Shown here piece by piece: positions 11,226 to 22,323 of a stretch of DNA of 64,000 nucleotides. Numbering within the stretch: the stretch's first letter is position 1; each line of letters starts with the position of its first letter. The position numbers and the translations under genes are program-made. Source of the DNA: Ancistrus triradiatus (Eukaryota; Chordata; Actinopteri; Siluriformes; Loricariidae); assembly GCA_025084515.1 (NCBI GenBank), contig JAJAGP010001986.1, positions 1-64,000 on the forward strand, written 5' to 3'. The notes under the pieces were generated by a model. It saw only the letters and a program-made list of their open reading frames with translations. It was not told where the DNA came from and ran no database searches.

Positions 11226-14200
11226 TCATGAAACCTGAATTGGGATGGGGAACCAACCCACCGCTGTAATAATACTTTAGATCTATATTAACATTTTGGT
11301 ATCAATTATAGATACACCTTGATGTTTTTCCCGCAAAGTGATTCGATTTCGATTTCAGATCCACTATCTTTTAAGTATTTTGGAAGCTATCTTCTAAATA
11401 AATAAAATCTTCTGCCTCGTTTTATTCACCCCAGGCGCACTATCAACTCTGCTACTCCAAGCTGCCGTTTATTTTAAAAACCTACCAGACACCTTAAAAA
11501 ATTAATACACCACGGAGATATAATAAATCATCTTGAAGTGTTTGTGTAAATGAGCAATTTTTTTAAGGAATGGTGTGCTTCGCTCAACCCTGGAACACGA
11601 CTGGCCCCTGCTAGGGTCAAAAACGTATAGGGGAAAAAAAAAAAAAAAAAAGGCTTAGCACCATGTTTATAATGACACACCCGTAACCTTTAAAGCAAAA
11701 GAACACAAAGGGCATTTAGGAGCGCAAAGCCCCCCTTTTGAGACATAGTAAATTGGAGGGTGTTTAAGATTGGCTTGGAGGGACAGCATGGGCAGGAAGT
11801 TAAAGCTGGCCCTTCAATAAAGCTTAAAAGCTGGCATACTTCTCTTCAAATAATAGAGAAAAAAATAAGAAGTAATCCAAAGATTTCTCTTTAATACCAA
11901 GTCTCCAAAAATAATATTAACAAAAAAAACCCCACAAGAACACAGAAGTGACTCTCCCAATTCTAGTGTAAATTTTAAACAGTAATGATTTCCTGACTTT
12001 TTTAAGTGATAAGAATAGAAAAACATTAGGCATTATCATTAAATAAAAAAACTCAAATGCTCAATCAACATCACCAAACTGTTCAGCAAACCTTCCAGAT
12101 GCAAGGCCCACACTTAGTGAAAGGGGACATGTTCAATTAGCCGTAAATTTCAAGATTAGGAATCTTTTACCCCAATTACTTAATTACTGAACTAATCCGC
12201 ACTGATAGGCTCGTCTAAGTCATCAACATGGTTTTGTTAGATCCAATTCCTTACACGTCTACTCAAACAACAAGTATTACCCCTATGTGGTTATAGAGCC
12301 AGGTTAGTTATTTTAAATTTCATCCATTACTTTAGGTTATGTGCCCGAATCCTTTTAAAGTCTGCCGTTTTATTTCAAACCACTGATTAAAAAAGCCAAT
12401 CTTTGTACCCTTGTGGATATCTAATTATAGAACCAAATTTTCCATAATCTACCGTTTCTGTCCAAAATCTTAGAAAAAAAAGCCGTCTATCAGCCAGCTC
12501 TACATTTACCTTCCAAAAAGGAATGAATATTTTATGAAAACATTTCAGGGGTCTGGGCTCCTTTTCAGCCCCATCAGTTTAGTACTGAAACAGCATTAAT
12601 TAGGGTACTAAATGGACTGTTAATGTCTCAGATCAGGGATGTGTTTTCTTTTTCTTGTTCTGTTTAGATTTAGTGCAGCATTTGACAACTATAGGATCAT
12701 TGATGTTTTAACTAAAAAACGGTGACTACGAACATACTGTAGGTAGTAAGGGATCTGCAACTTTTCTTGGTTTTTTATTTAAATCTCTTAAAAACTGACC
12801 GGGTTCCAGTTTGTGTTCAATATTATGAAATAATCTAAGGAATTCTAAGGCGTCTCAAAAGTGAAAGTTTATGGCGTTGCCTCAGGGGGTCAGTGCTTGG
12901 GCCCCGTTTTTTCTCTTCTGTACCATTGGGCTTTTGGCCCACTAGGCTCGTTTATTCGTAAAACATGGCATTTAATTTCACTGCTATGCAGATTAGATGA
13001 TACACAGCTGTCCTAATCAGCCAAAAACTAATGCACAGCCTTAACAAATCAACAAAAAATTCGAGGACTGTGTAAAGGGGAAAATAAAAGATTTGGATGT
13101 TATTTTTATTTTCTTCGTACTAATCAGATTTAAACTGAAGGTGCTATTAGTGGGACCAAGGATGTGAGAGACAGGTTAGCTAACCAACAAATCTATTTCC
13201 TTAACTCTAGATTGGCTGTCCAGTATTGCCAAAGTCCGTCTGTAAAAAAAAAAACCGTTTAGGGGTGTCACATTTTGGACTCAGATTCCTCTTCCTTTGA
13301 TGGCGCACCATTAGCAGCATCAACTCGAATGGCTTTCTTTCAATTTACGTAATATCGCTAAACTTAGGAAATATTCCTCTATTTTTAATGATGCGGAAAA
13401 AAACTTGTTTCATGCGTTTTATAACCTCCAGGTTGGATTACTGTAACGCCTTACTTACTGGATGCTCTAGTAAAATCTAATAAAATAACTTCAGGTTAGT
13501 TCAGAATACAGCTGGCCCGATGCTAAACTCGGGGAAACTAGAAAAAGGGGGGGGAAAAAAAATTTGATCAATCACTCCTGTTCTATTCATCACTGCAACT
13601 GGTTAACAGGGTCAAATTCCGCATTGCTAATGATTACAAAATTACTTTTTCTTTTATAATTTATTAAAGGGCTCTACATGGTGGCCTGGCCCCACATTAT
13701 TCTGTAGTGGACCCCTCCTTAGAGTTTAACAATCCAACTCGTCTACTTCGTTTCGCAGGGTTGCGGACTTCTGTAGTTCCTAGGAAATTTAAAAAAAAGT
13801 CACAAGGGGCCAGGGGGAAAAGGGGGGAAAAAGGCTTTCTAATACATGGCCCCCCAAACTATGGAATAATAAAAACTTTCCCACTATCGTTTGGAAAATT
13901 TTTTCCAGACACCCTCCAAAAAGTTTTAAAAAGTCTTAGGCTAAAGACATTACTTATTTACGCAGGGCTTTTGACTAGGACTAATATTTAGAACCCAGGT
14001 TTGCCATGGTTTGGGTTGGCTGGGGCCCGGGAAAGGTCTTGGAGGTCATGTCTGGGGCCTGCCTGGCCTTGGTCCGGCTTGCTGGGAGTTTGTCGAGTGG
14101 GGGGCGGGTCTGGCTGAACTAGGCTTCGGTCCTCGCGATTCTTGACTTCCATGGCATCCTTGCCTTAGAATAAGGGGCAGAGCTGGGGTGGGGTTCATAG

Positions 14201-14955
14201 CAAAACAGGTTTATGGTGATCAGAGGGACGTTGGGTTTTTGCTGGGTCTTCTGCCGGGATGTGGGGTTTGCCCAAATTGGTCTCAGTGATCCCTCTTGGC
14301 TCTGGTGTTTCCTACCAGGTTCTCCTCTTTTCTAGCTTTTTCTAGCTATGCCTGCTTATAGATAAATGCTGCCGGGTTCATTTGCTACACTTGGCATCAG
14401 TGATGGTTAATAAAATAAACCAATGTGCTCTAATCAGTAAACTAATTACATTTTTCTGTTTTATCTCCGAAGGCTGTGTTTTCCGGCAGGTTTCCGGGGC
14501 CCACACATGATGCTACAATTAATGGAGGCTCCATGTGCCATTAATTCACATTTTTAATTCGGGACCATGGACGTCCATGACTTTAGTTTCGCTCCTTAGA
14601 TTTATCAATCATACCCGGCGCCACTTAATGTCGATTTGTGCCTACTTCACATTCTATTCAAACTTTTGAACTCACATGGGACTTTAGTTCGGCTCTTTAG
14701 ATTTATTCATCTACGCCGCCCCCAAGAGTTGGGTCCCCTTTTTGAGGTTTCTTGTGTTCCCTCCAAGGTTTTCTTCCTAGAATAGGAGTTTTCCTTGACA
14801 ACTTGTCTCCCGCCCTAAGGCTTTGCTTCAATTTGAGTTGGGGAACCGTAGTTATAGTTATTAGGAGGATTATTCTAAACCTGTAAAGTTGCTTTGAGAA
14901 AGCTCCAGTGTAAAACAAAAAACGCTCATATAAAATAAAATCTGACTTCTTGGGA
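11226..14955 (+). mobile_element. L2-like LINE inserted in the Tc1 copy (degraded)
   Basis: Near 12890-13020 the plus strand reads, across frame breaks, as the reverse transcriptase core PQGSVLGP..LFS..LYM followed by YADDTQL-type residues. Near 13400-13990 it reads as the L2-type end (SRLDYCNALL, QNTAAR, HWLPVKFRI, SYMAPQLWN-like). The 3' end at 14880-14955 has the hallmark 'GTAAAGTTGCTTTGAGAAAG..AAATAAAATCTGACTT' tail. Frames break every few tens of bases. The 5' limit is set only by where the Tc1 copy stops. Confidence 0.7.
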
Positions 14956-15180
14956 CTTGACTTGACCTTCCATTTGTACCACAAATCTATCGGATGTGGA
15001 TTGGTGGAGAAACCAAAAACTCTTTAGGAGAATGGTTTTGTAAAACCTTTTTTCCAGGCCTTGATTGAGGCATCAAAACAACTCTTTTTCTCAGGCCTTC
15101 AGAAAAAACTCCTTTGTTCGTGCCATGATACACTTCCACAAACGTGTTGTGAAGAGCAGATGCAACGTAAAATTAAAAAA
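14956..15180 (-). mobile_element. Tc1-like element (type B), N-terminal remainder
   Basis: It resumes the Tc1 sequence lost at 11225: 'CCATTTGTACCACAAATCT', then 'GTGGATTGGTGGAG', 'CTCTTTAGGAGAATGGTTTTGTAA' and 'CAACTCTTTTTCTCAGGCCTTCAG'. These correspond, with extra bases, to the transposase start of the copies at 22.3, 47.2 and 51 kb. With 10126-11225 it forms one element split by the LINE. Confidence 0.7.
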
Positions 15181-15293
15181 CAAACAAACAAACAAACTAT
15201 AACCTACACATTCTTAACACATTGTGTACATAATAATGCTTATGAACTTGCTTTCACGTTGTGCTTTCAGCTGTGAAATCCAGTTTAATGTAC

Positions 15294-15467
15294 TTATTTA
15301 GAGGCCACTGTGTCCTGCGTGCACTTGGGCTTGGATTTGGCCTGGTTCCTCTGCAGCACCTGGTTGATTAAGTATTCGCTCTCCAGTCCCATCTCAGTGA
15401 GGCGAATGTCACATTCCAGCAGGCTGCTGTTTTGAGACATTCCCTCCTCCAGATCCTTCCCACCCTC
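15294..15467 (-). CDS. drc5: drc5 exon 4 (C-terminus and stop)
   Basis: Acceptor TGTAG then GAGGGTGGG; 57 codons and TAA. It continues the last LRR (EGGKDLEEGM..NSSLLECDIRLTEMG) and ends with the conserved SEYLINQ helix and a Lys-rich tail. It is too short to stand out as an open frame, but the phase and family fit are exact. Confidence 0.9.
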   Translation of the reverse strand, partial: EGGKDLEEGMSQNSSLLECDIRLTEMGLESEYLINQVLQRNQAKSKPKCTQDTVASK

Positions 15468-18400
15468 CTACAGAGCAAGATGAGCACACAGTACTTTCAT
15501 CTAACTGTCAGACAGACTACAATAGAGTCACTGCTGAATTAGGCACAATAAAAGCAAAAGCTTTCTAGTACAGCATTAACATATGGTACACATCTAGTAC
15601 AAATTCAGTTGTCAATGGTTTACTGTATTTACATTAGATCATTTCAGTTGAAGATATGAATATACTGTTTAGAAAATCACATTATGGAGAGAATAGATTT
15701 TGCAGTTTATTAGTCTCCTATAGTGCTTGATAAAATATAATGCAAGATAGGATAATTACATTTTTTTTTCTGCCAAGAAGCTAGAACTGATTAATTGTTG
15801 GGTCTTGGGTCTTAGGTTGGGAGAACCTATTATATTAGAGGTCTATGGTATATATTATAAATATATACTGCAGTGTTTCAATCCAACAGTAAAGCATGGT
15901 GGTGGGAATATTCAAGTCTGGGGGTTTATGCCTACACTGGTGTTGGGCACTTGCACAGAATCAACTACACCCTGACAAAGGAGAAGTTCTACCCTTTCTT
16001 CAGAAGCACGCTATGACCACTGGGTTGGATCTTTGTAGAGAATGATTCAACCTGACTCAAAACAAAGCCCAACACCTTGCAATAACTACTTGAAGACCAA
16101 AGAAAAGCAAGCAGTGCTGAATGTCATGGACTTTCCTCCACACCTGACCTAAACACTATTGAGCATTTATGGGGCACTTGAAGACAAACAAAGCCAAGTA
16201 CAGAGTATCATCACAGGATGCTCTTTGGAATATTGGGAAACAGATTTTGCAACTTGTGGAGGCCATGCCAGTTTGAGTGGTCACCGTCGTTACCGATAAA
16301 GGGGGAACATATCAAATACTGATTAATTCTGAAATCAATTTTCTTCACAAATCTTCTCAACATGTCATGCTAATTATATCATTTGAAAAGAAAAACATTG
16401 TATTCAATTTGAGAAAATGTTCACTAGTGGTCTCAGACCTTTCATATTCAGAAATGTAATCACGCTTCCGACCTCATGCAGAAACATGCAATACTCACAG
16501 TTCCCAGGTGGTTACACGACAGGTTGAGGCTCCTCAGGGTTGAGTTCTGTACTAAGGCCTGTGAGAACACAGTGGCTGTGGGCTCAGTCATCCCATTGGC
16601 CCCTAAGTGAAGGTTCAGCAAGGTCTGATTGGTCAACAGGGCCTTAGCCATAGCCTGGCCTCCTTCATCCCCTAGCCGGTTCAATCTCAAATTGAGTGAC
16701 ACCAGCGAGGTGTTTTTAGAGAGGGCATGGCCTAAAGCCTGTGCTCCTGCTCCTCTGATTTGGTTGTCATAAACATCTAGCCTTTCCAGGCGGCTGCGTT
16801 TGATGAGTTTTCCAATGGCTCGTGCCCCTCGGTCCCCTATCAGGTTGTGTGAGAAGTCAAGCTCCAGCAGGGAGGGATGATCCAGCAAGTGGCTCACAAG
16901 CATGCGGCACTTCTCATCATCCATTTTGCTTCGATGGATTCGAAGCACCTGTCAAGGAAAGATACAACAAATAAACAAAATGCACTCACTGGCCACTTTA
17001 TCAGTTCCACTTCCCATGTAGCAATACTTTGTAGTTCTAAAATTACAGACTGTAAAAGATGAGCTACTGTCTCTGACTTCACATCTACAAGGTGGAGCAA
17101 TAAGGTAGATGTGCCTAACAGAGCTCACAGTGAGTGAACACTGTTTAAAAACTCCAGCAGCACTGCTGTGTCTGATCCACTCATACCAGCACCACACACA
17201 TCAGTGTCACTGCAATGTTGAGAATGATCCACCACCCAAATAGGACCTGATCTGTGCTGGTTCTGTGGGGTCCTGACCATTAGAGAACAGAGTAAAGGGA
17301 CGAACAAAGTATGTCGAGACAAAGATGGACTACAGCCTGGAATTGTAGAACTACAAAGTGCATCTATTTGGAACTAAGTGGAATTGATAGAAAACACAGC
17401 AATGAAATAATTAGACCTTATTGCTTGAGTGCTGTTCTATACAGGTAAACAAAATTGGTTCAAAATTGGAAATTTAAACCTTTAAGGTCTTGCACGATTT
17501 CAGGGCTCTGGCTAATGATTCGCAGTCCCGTAAAGTAAACTCAAACAGATTCCACTCAAAGTTCATGCCACAGCCCTTGACGCCGTACACCAACTGCAGC
17601 TCCTCCAGGTTGGTCAGTTTGTCCAGCAGAATTCCAAAGTCGAAGTGGTCCATCGAGGGCCCGTTATTGCCCACGTCACTGGCCGATTCTGAGCCATCTT
17701 CCTCATCCAACTCTGCCGGCTCTTTGATCGGTGGCAAAAGCTGTGCGATCCTTAGACGCCTAACAAAGTTTCTGCACAGAGGCACCAGCTCCAGTACTGT
17801 CTTGGGCTCTGTCACTTCTGGGATAAAAAGTTCGATAATGTTCTCCAGATGGCGCTCCAAGAACATGCGTTTCCAACTGTTGCCATATTCTGAAATGTCA
17901 TTCAGATGCCAGCGGGCATGGCAGCAACGCTTCCAGTAGCCCTCATCGCTAATCAGGTTAGCTGTTAGACTTAGATGCAGAGACGGGGACAGTTTTTCCA
18001 GGACGTAGGCCTTTTGGGTGGGTGGGAGCTCATTAAGAAGGGGATTCTCTGTATGGAAACATGAGCACAAAAAAAAACGTATTTCACTAACATCCCACTA
18101 CGATTTTATAAATACATTTTAGAATCTTATTAAAAGACTATTCTAAACCAATCTAGAATCATAATATCTAAAGACAATGAGTAATTATCACAGACAATAA
18201 TACTTTTGCAAAAGTCCTCAGACCAGCCCGTCTAGCACCAACAACCATGTCATGTTCAAAGTCACTTAGGCAAATACAGATCTCCTCAGTGGTGGGCTAG
18301 CAAACTGGACAAAGGCCATTAGTGCATTATCCTCAGTGCTGAATTACTTTGCTTGCTTAAAGTAATAACAATTTCAGACAGTAACAGAATCAATCAATTA

Positions 18401-18588
18401 CCTTCAAAATCCTTCACCATGTGCTCAAGACACAGATTTATCAGTGAAGGTACCAGAGCTAGAGACCATTCCGGATCCTCAGCTAGAATTCTGCGCATCT
18501 TCCGAGGGTCTGCAGCAGGGTTACGTCTTGCTATAGGGGGGTAAATTCCCATTGGAGGTTTGCCCTGGGTCAAACTGCTCTCTGGCAT
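15294..18588 (-). CDS. drc5: DRC5/TCTE1, dynein regulatory complex subunit (LRR protein), whole gene
   Basis: Component of the nexin-dynein regulatory complex of motile cilia and sperm flagella. Four phase-consistent coding exons join as complement(15294..15467, 16499..16948, 17480..18048, 18402..18588), giving about 459 residues; human TCTE1 is about 500, with a longer N-terminus. The N-terminal family block has RMRRILAEDPEWSLA-type sequence, with ANLISDEGYWKRCC and WKRMFLERHLENII next. The middle has an acidic linker and the conserved GCGMNFEWNLFEFTLRDC. The C-terminal half is ribonuclease-inhibitor-type leucine-rich repeats (LDFSHNLIGDRGARAIG, LNLRLNRLGDEGGQAMA, LHLGANGMTEPTA, LNLSCNHLG) and ends in the SEYLINQ-containing exon. 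I chose the ATG at 18588 because an in-frame TGA lies just upstream (18619-18621). A further 5' exon at 19492-19522 is described separately. The gene converges with tmem151b, the same neighbour as in human. Confidence 0.93.
15890..16262 (+). mobile_element. Tc1-like transposase fragment in a drc5 intron
   Basis: Plus strand reads as a decayed Tc1-type catalytic core: 'AATCCAACAGTAAAGCATGGTGGTGGGAAT' (NPTVKHGGGN), a downstream Asp-containing 'GAGAATGATTCAAC' segment, and 'CCTAAACACTATTGAGCATTTATGGGG' (PKHYEHLWG-like). Stops and frame shifts make it inactive. It is a different Tc1 lineage from types A and B in this window. Confidence 0.65.
16499..16948 (-). CDS. drc5: drc5 exon 3 (leucine-rich repeats)
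   Basis: 150 codons in phase 0 between acceptor TTGACAG and donor GTGAGT. It codes for about five LRRs of 28 residues with the LxxLDLSxNxIGDxGA pattern. Confidence 0.95.
16975..17400 (-). repeat. Interspersed 'R' repeat, copy 1
   Basis: A roughly 430-base fish repeat. Its landmark strings are 'CACTTTATCAGTTCCACT', 'GTAGTTCTA(A/C)AATTACAGACTGT', 'AACTCCAGCAGCACTGCTGTG', 'GAGAATGATCCACCACCCAAAT' and 'TGGACTACAG'. The same strings recur at 35.1, 35.6, 42.5, 43.0 and 58.8 kb. It has no coding capacity. It lies in the drc5 intron between exons 2 and 3. Confidence 0.75.
17480..18048 (-). CDS. drc5: drc5 exon 2
   Basis: 189 codons plus two bases of a split codon. The acceptor is CCATACAG; the donor GTTTAAAT is weak, but using it gives an exact phase match to exon 3 and the family sequence KTLK-VLRI at the junction. 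Confidence 0.9.
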
Positions 18589-18662
18589 ATTTGCGTATCT
18601 TTGTCGAGCTCCTCCTCTTCAGACGTTCAACTTGTTGATATAAAAGGCCTCAAAAGGGCTTT
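18402..18662 (-). CDS. drc5: drc5 exon 1b, with the chosen start at 18588 and an in-frame TGA before it
   Basis: The exon starts after TTTTTTAACAG at 18662 and ends at donor GTAATT. Upstream of ATG 18588 the same frame reads SPFEAFYINKLNV, TGA (18619-18621), then RGGARQRYAN, then MPESS. Splicing of the exon at 19492-19522 enters in this frame, so the upstream 24 codons form either a short upstream ORF or an N-terminal extension closed by one TGA. Confidence 0.75.
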
Positions 18663-18719
18663 CTGTTAAAAAAGGATTCCATCAAACTGTCATAAATAGG
18701 GACGAATTACTCACCAACA

Positions 18720-18850
18720 CTTACTTTCCAAACCTGCTTAATCCAGTTTAGTATTGTGGGTTGTGTGGGCCTATCCGGCAGCACTGGGTGCAAGGAGGGA
18801 ACCAACCCTAGACATGGTGCACGGCCATCACAGGGCACATTTCCAGAAGA
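18720..18850. repeat. Degenerate interspersed repeat
   Basis: 'ATCCAGTTTAGTATTGTGGGT..GCACTGGGTGCAAGGAGGGAAC' resembles a sequence also present at 21.0-21.4 kb (TCTTAATCCAGCTCAGGGTCG..). It is an old repeat, not coding. Confidence 0.4.
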
Positions 18851-18899
18851 CACTTTAGAGAAGCCAATTGACCTAATGCAAGCGTTTTGAACTGTTTTG

Positions 18900-19050
18900 G
18901 GACTGTGGTAGCCTAGCGGGTAAGGTACTGGACTCTGAACCAGAAGGTCCAGGGTTCAAATCCCACCTCTGCCGAGCTGCCACTGTTGGGTCCTTGGGCA
19001 AGACCCTTAACCCACAATTGCTTGGACTGTAAGATTGCACCAAGTCTTAA
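18900..19050 (+). mobile_element. tRNA-derived SINE, copy 2
   Basis: A well-preserved head 'GTAGCCTAGCGGGTAAGGTACTGG' and 'CCAGAAGGTCCAGGGTTCAA', then the 'CTGCCACTGTTGGGTCCTTGG' body. The tail is truncated. Confidence 0.85.
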
Positions 19051-19491
19051 ATAAATAAGCTACTGCCTGACTATGGTAATGTCCAGTCAACGTCCATTTC
19101 GGTAAACGTACTGTTTCACAGAACATAATGCGGACGTTAAACGGTGCATATCTGTAGTTAGTTCAGTTAGTATAAATTTTATCGATAGTTATGCAGATTA
19201 TTTGATCAAAAACCTTCGCAGACCTTATTTGCGTGTTAGGTATTAGTTCATTTACGCTTTATAAAGCATTTAACGTAAACATGGAAGCGTTACCATTATC
19301 TAATGTAACACTTACCAAATACACAAAGTTAGGCCACGGTATTTTGTCCAGTAAGAAAACAAAATATATGAACATAATACTATTGCGAATTAATTTAGTT
19401 CAAGGGCGCGTTAATACGTTAAATTGTGTATCAAATAATGTATTAAGTAACGTCATTCAGTGAAATGAACCGCACTTTAATTTGGCTTTAC

Positions 19492-19522
19492 CTTTGGCGT
19501 CGAGGTTGAGACCGTTGTTCAT
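19492..19522 (-). CDS. drc5: Candidate 5' exon of drc5 (short ORF start)
   Basis: ATG at 19522 opens ten codons (MNNGLNLDAK) ending at a good donor GTAAAG. Joined to the exon at 18662, the frame continues to the TGA at 18619 and then into the drc5 reading frame. The flanks to about 19600 are CG-rich (GCGCGCGAGC) in an AT-rich region, which fits a promoter and 5' UTR. Either it is a short upstream ORF or the TGA is an error. Confidence 0.5.
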
Positions 19523-19528
19523 GGCAAC
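19514..19528. promoter_or_regulatory. X-box-like (RFX) palindrome at the drc5 5' end
   Basis: On the minus strand the sequence is GTTGCC-ATG-AACAAC, close to the RFX consensus GTNRCC-N(0-3)-RGYAAC: one half-site is perfect (GTTGCC), the other has a single mismatch. RFX factors drive genes for cilia, and this one encodes an axonemal protein. It overlaps the first ATG. Confidence 0.4.
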
Positions 19529-19599
19529 AAAACAGCCACGCACGGAAACTAAGCAGAAACGCGCGCGAGCTAAATTCTGGGCTTGCGGCCCAAAACCGC

Positions 19600-20365
19600 A
19601 TTTGAACGGCTAAAACAGGATTAGCATTTGGAAATATATGTAGTGTAAAAACAGAACTTGTAATATAGAAACACAAACAATAGACACACTCAGTAAATAA
19701 AACATAAAGGCTGTCGTATTTATGTTAATTAACCCTGACTCACACAATATGTTATAAAAGGGATATAAATTTAATAAACTACGCAGAACGCAAGCCCTAC
19801 AGGGTTTCTAGTATATAGGTATATTGTCTACACATTTCTGAGAACAGAAAAAATGTTGATTTAAAATGTACCTGCCAGTCGAACCACACAAACAAAATTT
19901 ATGTAAAACATTGGATTTGTTGGATCCATATTCTGGATTCATTACTGATCCTGAAGATAAAAAAAAAAAAATCTTCAGAGATCCCTGGGTCTATCCTGAC
20001 CCCGGACTATCCTCCCTGTGTTTGGTTTGGGTTTACTCCGGGTACTCCAGTTTCCTTCCACATTCCAAAGACATGCATTAGGTTAACTGGTCACTAAGGT
20101 TGCCATGGTCTAAGTGCATGGGATGGATGAAGCCTTCTACTTTTACCTGATGAGGTTTGCAGGGGATCCAATGTCAATCCATGGGGTCGCTGCCATTTCA
20201 AAGACAGGCATTAGGTCAAATGACATCTCTAAAGCGTTCCAGTGCGAGTGAGTGAGTGAGTGTGTGTATGTGAACATACCCTCTGAAGGACTGGTCCCTG
20301 TCCCAGTTTTACACTTCTACACAACTATATAAGAATAGCTTTAATAAGGCATTCGTGTCTGACTG
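19600..20365. other. Intergenic
   Basis: AT-rich. Around 19980-20260 are decayed repeat strings ('GGTTTACTCCGGGTACTCCAGTTTCC', 'GACATGCATTAGGTTAACTGG') of a type also seen at 26.2 and 30.8 kb. No gene was recognised. Confidence 0.4.
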
Positions 20366-20367
20366 TG

Positions 20368-20456
20368 ATGGCAAAGCGGTTAAGGTATTGGATTATGGCC
20401 GGAGGGTCCAGTGTTCAAATCCCCAATCTGCCAAGTTACCACTGTTGGGTCTTTGT
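20368..20456 (+). mobile_element. tRNA-derived SINE, copy 3 (partial)
   Basis: Diverged head 'AGCGGTTAAGGTATTGGATTA', 'GGTCCAGTGTTCAAATCCC' and 'CCACTGTTGGGTC'. No tail is visible. Confidence 0.65.
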
Positions 20457-20479
20457 TTTCCAGTTATCCTGGATCTTTG

Positions 20480-22320
20480 TAAGCATAAACATGGGCGGAA
20501 ACTCATACAGTGCTGCAGGAACTCAAGATATTCTATGCATTGTTAAAAATAACCTCACAGGATCCAAGTGTGAGTTACACTTTCATGCTGTACCAGGTGT
20601 TTTCACACAGTGCTTTCACACCCAGTCAACGCTCGTGGTTGCTTTGGTGGTTTTCATGTGCCAGACACTTCTACACCTTTGCAGCTGTTTTTATTTTCTA
20701 AAAAACACAGTGTTAAACTGTGGAGCACTGTGGCTCAATTTAATTCCTATGATATTGAAATATATATACATATCCACAGCAACTTCAAACTAATACAACT
20801 TCTGAAGGAGCAATCCAAGCATTCAGTGGTTTAGGGTCTTACTCAAGTGGCCAGCAATGACAACTTGGTGGTACTTGGTCTTGAGCCCTCAAACTTCTGG
20901 TCAGAAGTCCAGTAGCCTATGTTGATTGCTGCCCCAAATACATTACGTCCACAATGTTTCCATTAATCATCTAATACATGCTATGTTTTGCACATATAAA
21001 AATCACTTGCCTTTAAGCTTTCCTCCTTTGTGTCTCACCTCAAACCGCTTTATCAATCACAAAATCGTGAGACATTAGGACTGGTATCAGATAACACATT
21101 TTCATACCTTCTTAATCCAGCTCAGGGTCGGATAGATCAGGGGCATAACTGGTACAACTCTGGAACCGATGCTAGACAGGGCACAAAACACACTCACTGG
21201 GACACTTTGGAGGCACCAGGTGACTTACTGCATGACTTCGGAATGTGGAAGAAAACCGGAGGAAACCCGAAGAGAACGTGCAAACTCCATACTGACACAC
21301 ACCTACAGTACATGCCGGCTCAATGGAGACCTATCGAAATCAGCACGCTGCTGCCCTCTTGTGGCAGATAGAACATCTACAAAACATCTGGGCATGTCAG
21401 GCTCTATTGTAAGCATTTATGTTGACGTTTAAGTAACATATTCTGTATTAAAACGAGTTAATCAGCAAAATTTATTCCAAAAATAATCTAAAACAAAACG
21501 TACCTTTGTGACCCAATGCAGTAATAAATCTCACCCAGAGCTGTCTGACCACATTTGGGGAAGAATTAGGGGAGTGGTGACAATGATTTTTAAAACGATC
21601 ATTACACATAAAGGGAGCCATCACTCCATGAACAGAGCTGTGCTCTTACCACGGAAAATGGCATCTGCTCTGGCAATCTCACCCAAAAATGATAATAGTG
21701 AGGAGAAAAATAAAAAGTTGAAAACCATGATACTACAAGCGCCGGATACTGCGAAATGCTGCAGGACAAATTAGATGGAACACTCATAGACAGTCCTATA
21801 ATATCTAATAAATACATGAACATTTTAAAATATCTTAAGAAAATAAAAAGGTAGGAAGAGCATTAGATGCAGTCAGTAGAACAGTGAAAAACAAAAAAAA
21901 GCTGCTTTATTTATCTGACACAAGGGAAAAAGTATCAAGTATGACAGTGATCTACAAACATAAAAATGTGAACAAATTGCTAGCTGTACATTTTACATTT
22001 TTGTGTGCGAGTGCATTGTGACATAAAACTGTTAACCCCGAATCACTTAATCAAAAACAGTCACAGGAGGCTGTGTCGTACTTCAGATTGTAACCTTTGC
22101 CCTGCTGTAAGGACGAACCAGCGAGTTACTGTCACTGTTGCTGTCAGTTGGAGTCACTGCAACATCCTCAGGCACCACCTCAATCAGACCTGAGAACACG
22201 AACACAACATCTGGATTTAGTGACACAGTTTACATGCTCTTAATAAACCGATCACAATCGTATTTCTGCAGTTGTCCCATTATTCAAGTGGTCATGTTAA
22301 CAGCATTAACTGAATACAAT
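20480..22320. other. Intergenic with old repeats
   Basis: A decayed repeat lies at 21030-21380 ('CTTCTTAATCCAGCTCAGGGTC..GAACGTGCAAACTCCATACTGACACAC'). Open frames over it have no family resemblance. Nothing else was recognised. Confidence 0.4.
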
Positions 22321-22323
22321 ATA

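Noticed and set aside
13707..13991. 94-codon open frame as a host gene
   Set aside because: It corresponds to the C-terminal part of the L2-like LINE with extra bases.
18619..18621. Selenocysteine codon in drc5
   Set aside because: The family has no selenoprotein members that I know of and no supporting 3' element was seen. An upstream ORF or an error is simpler.
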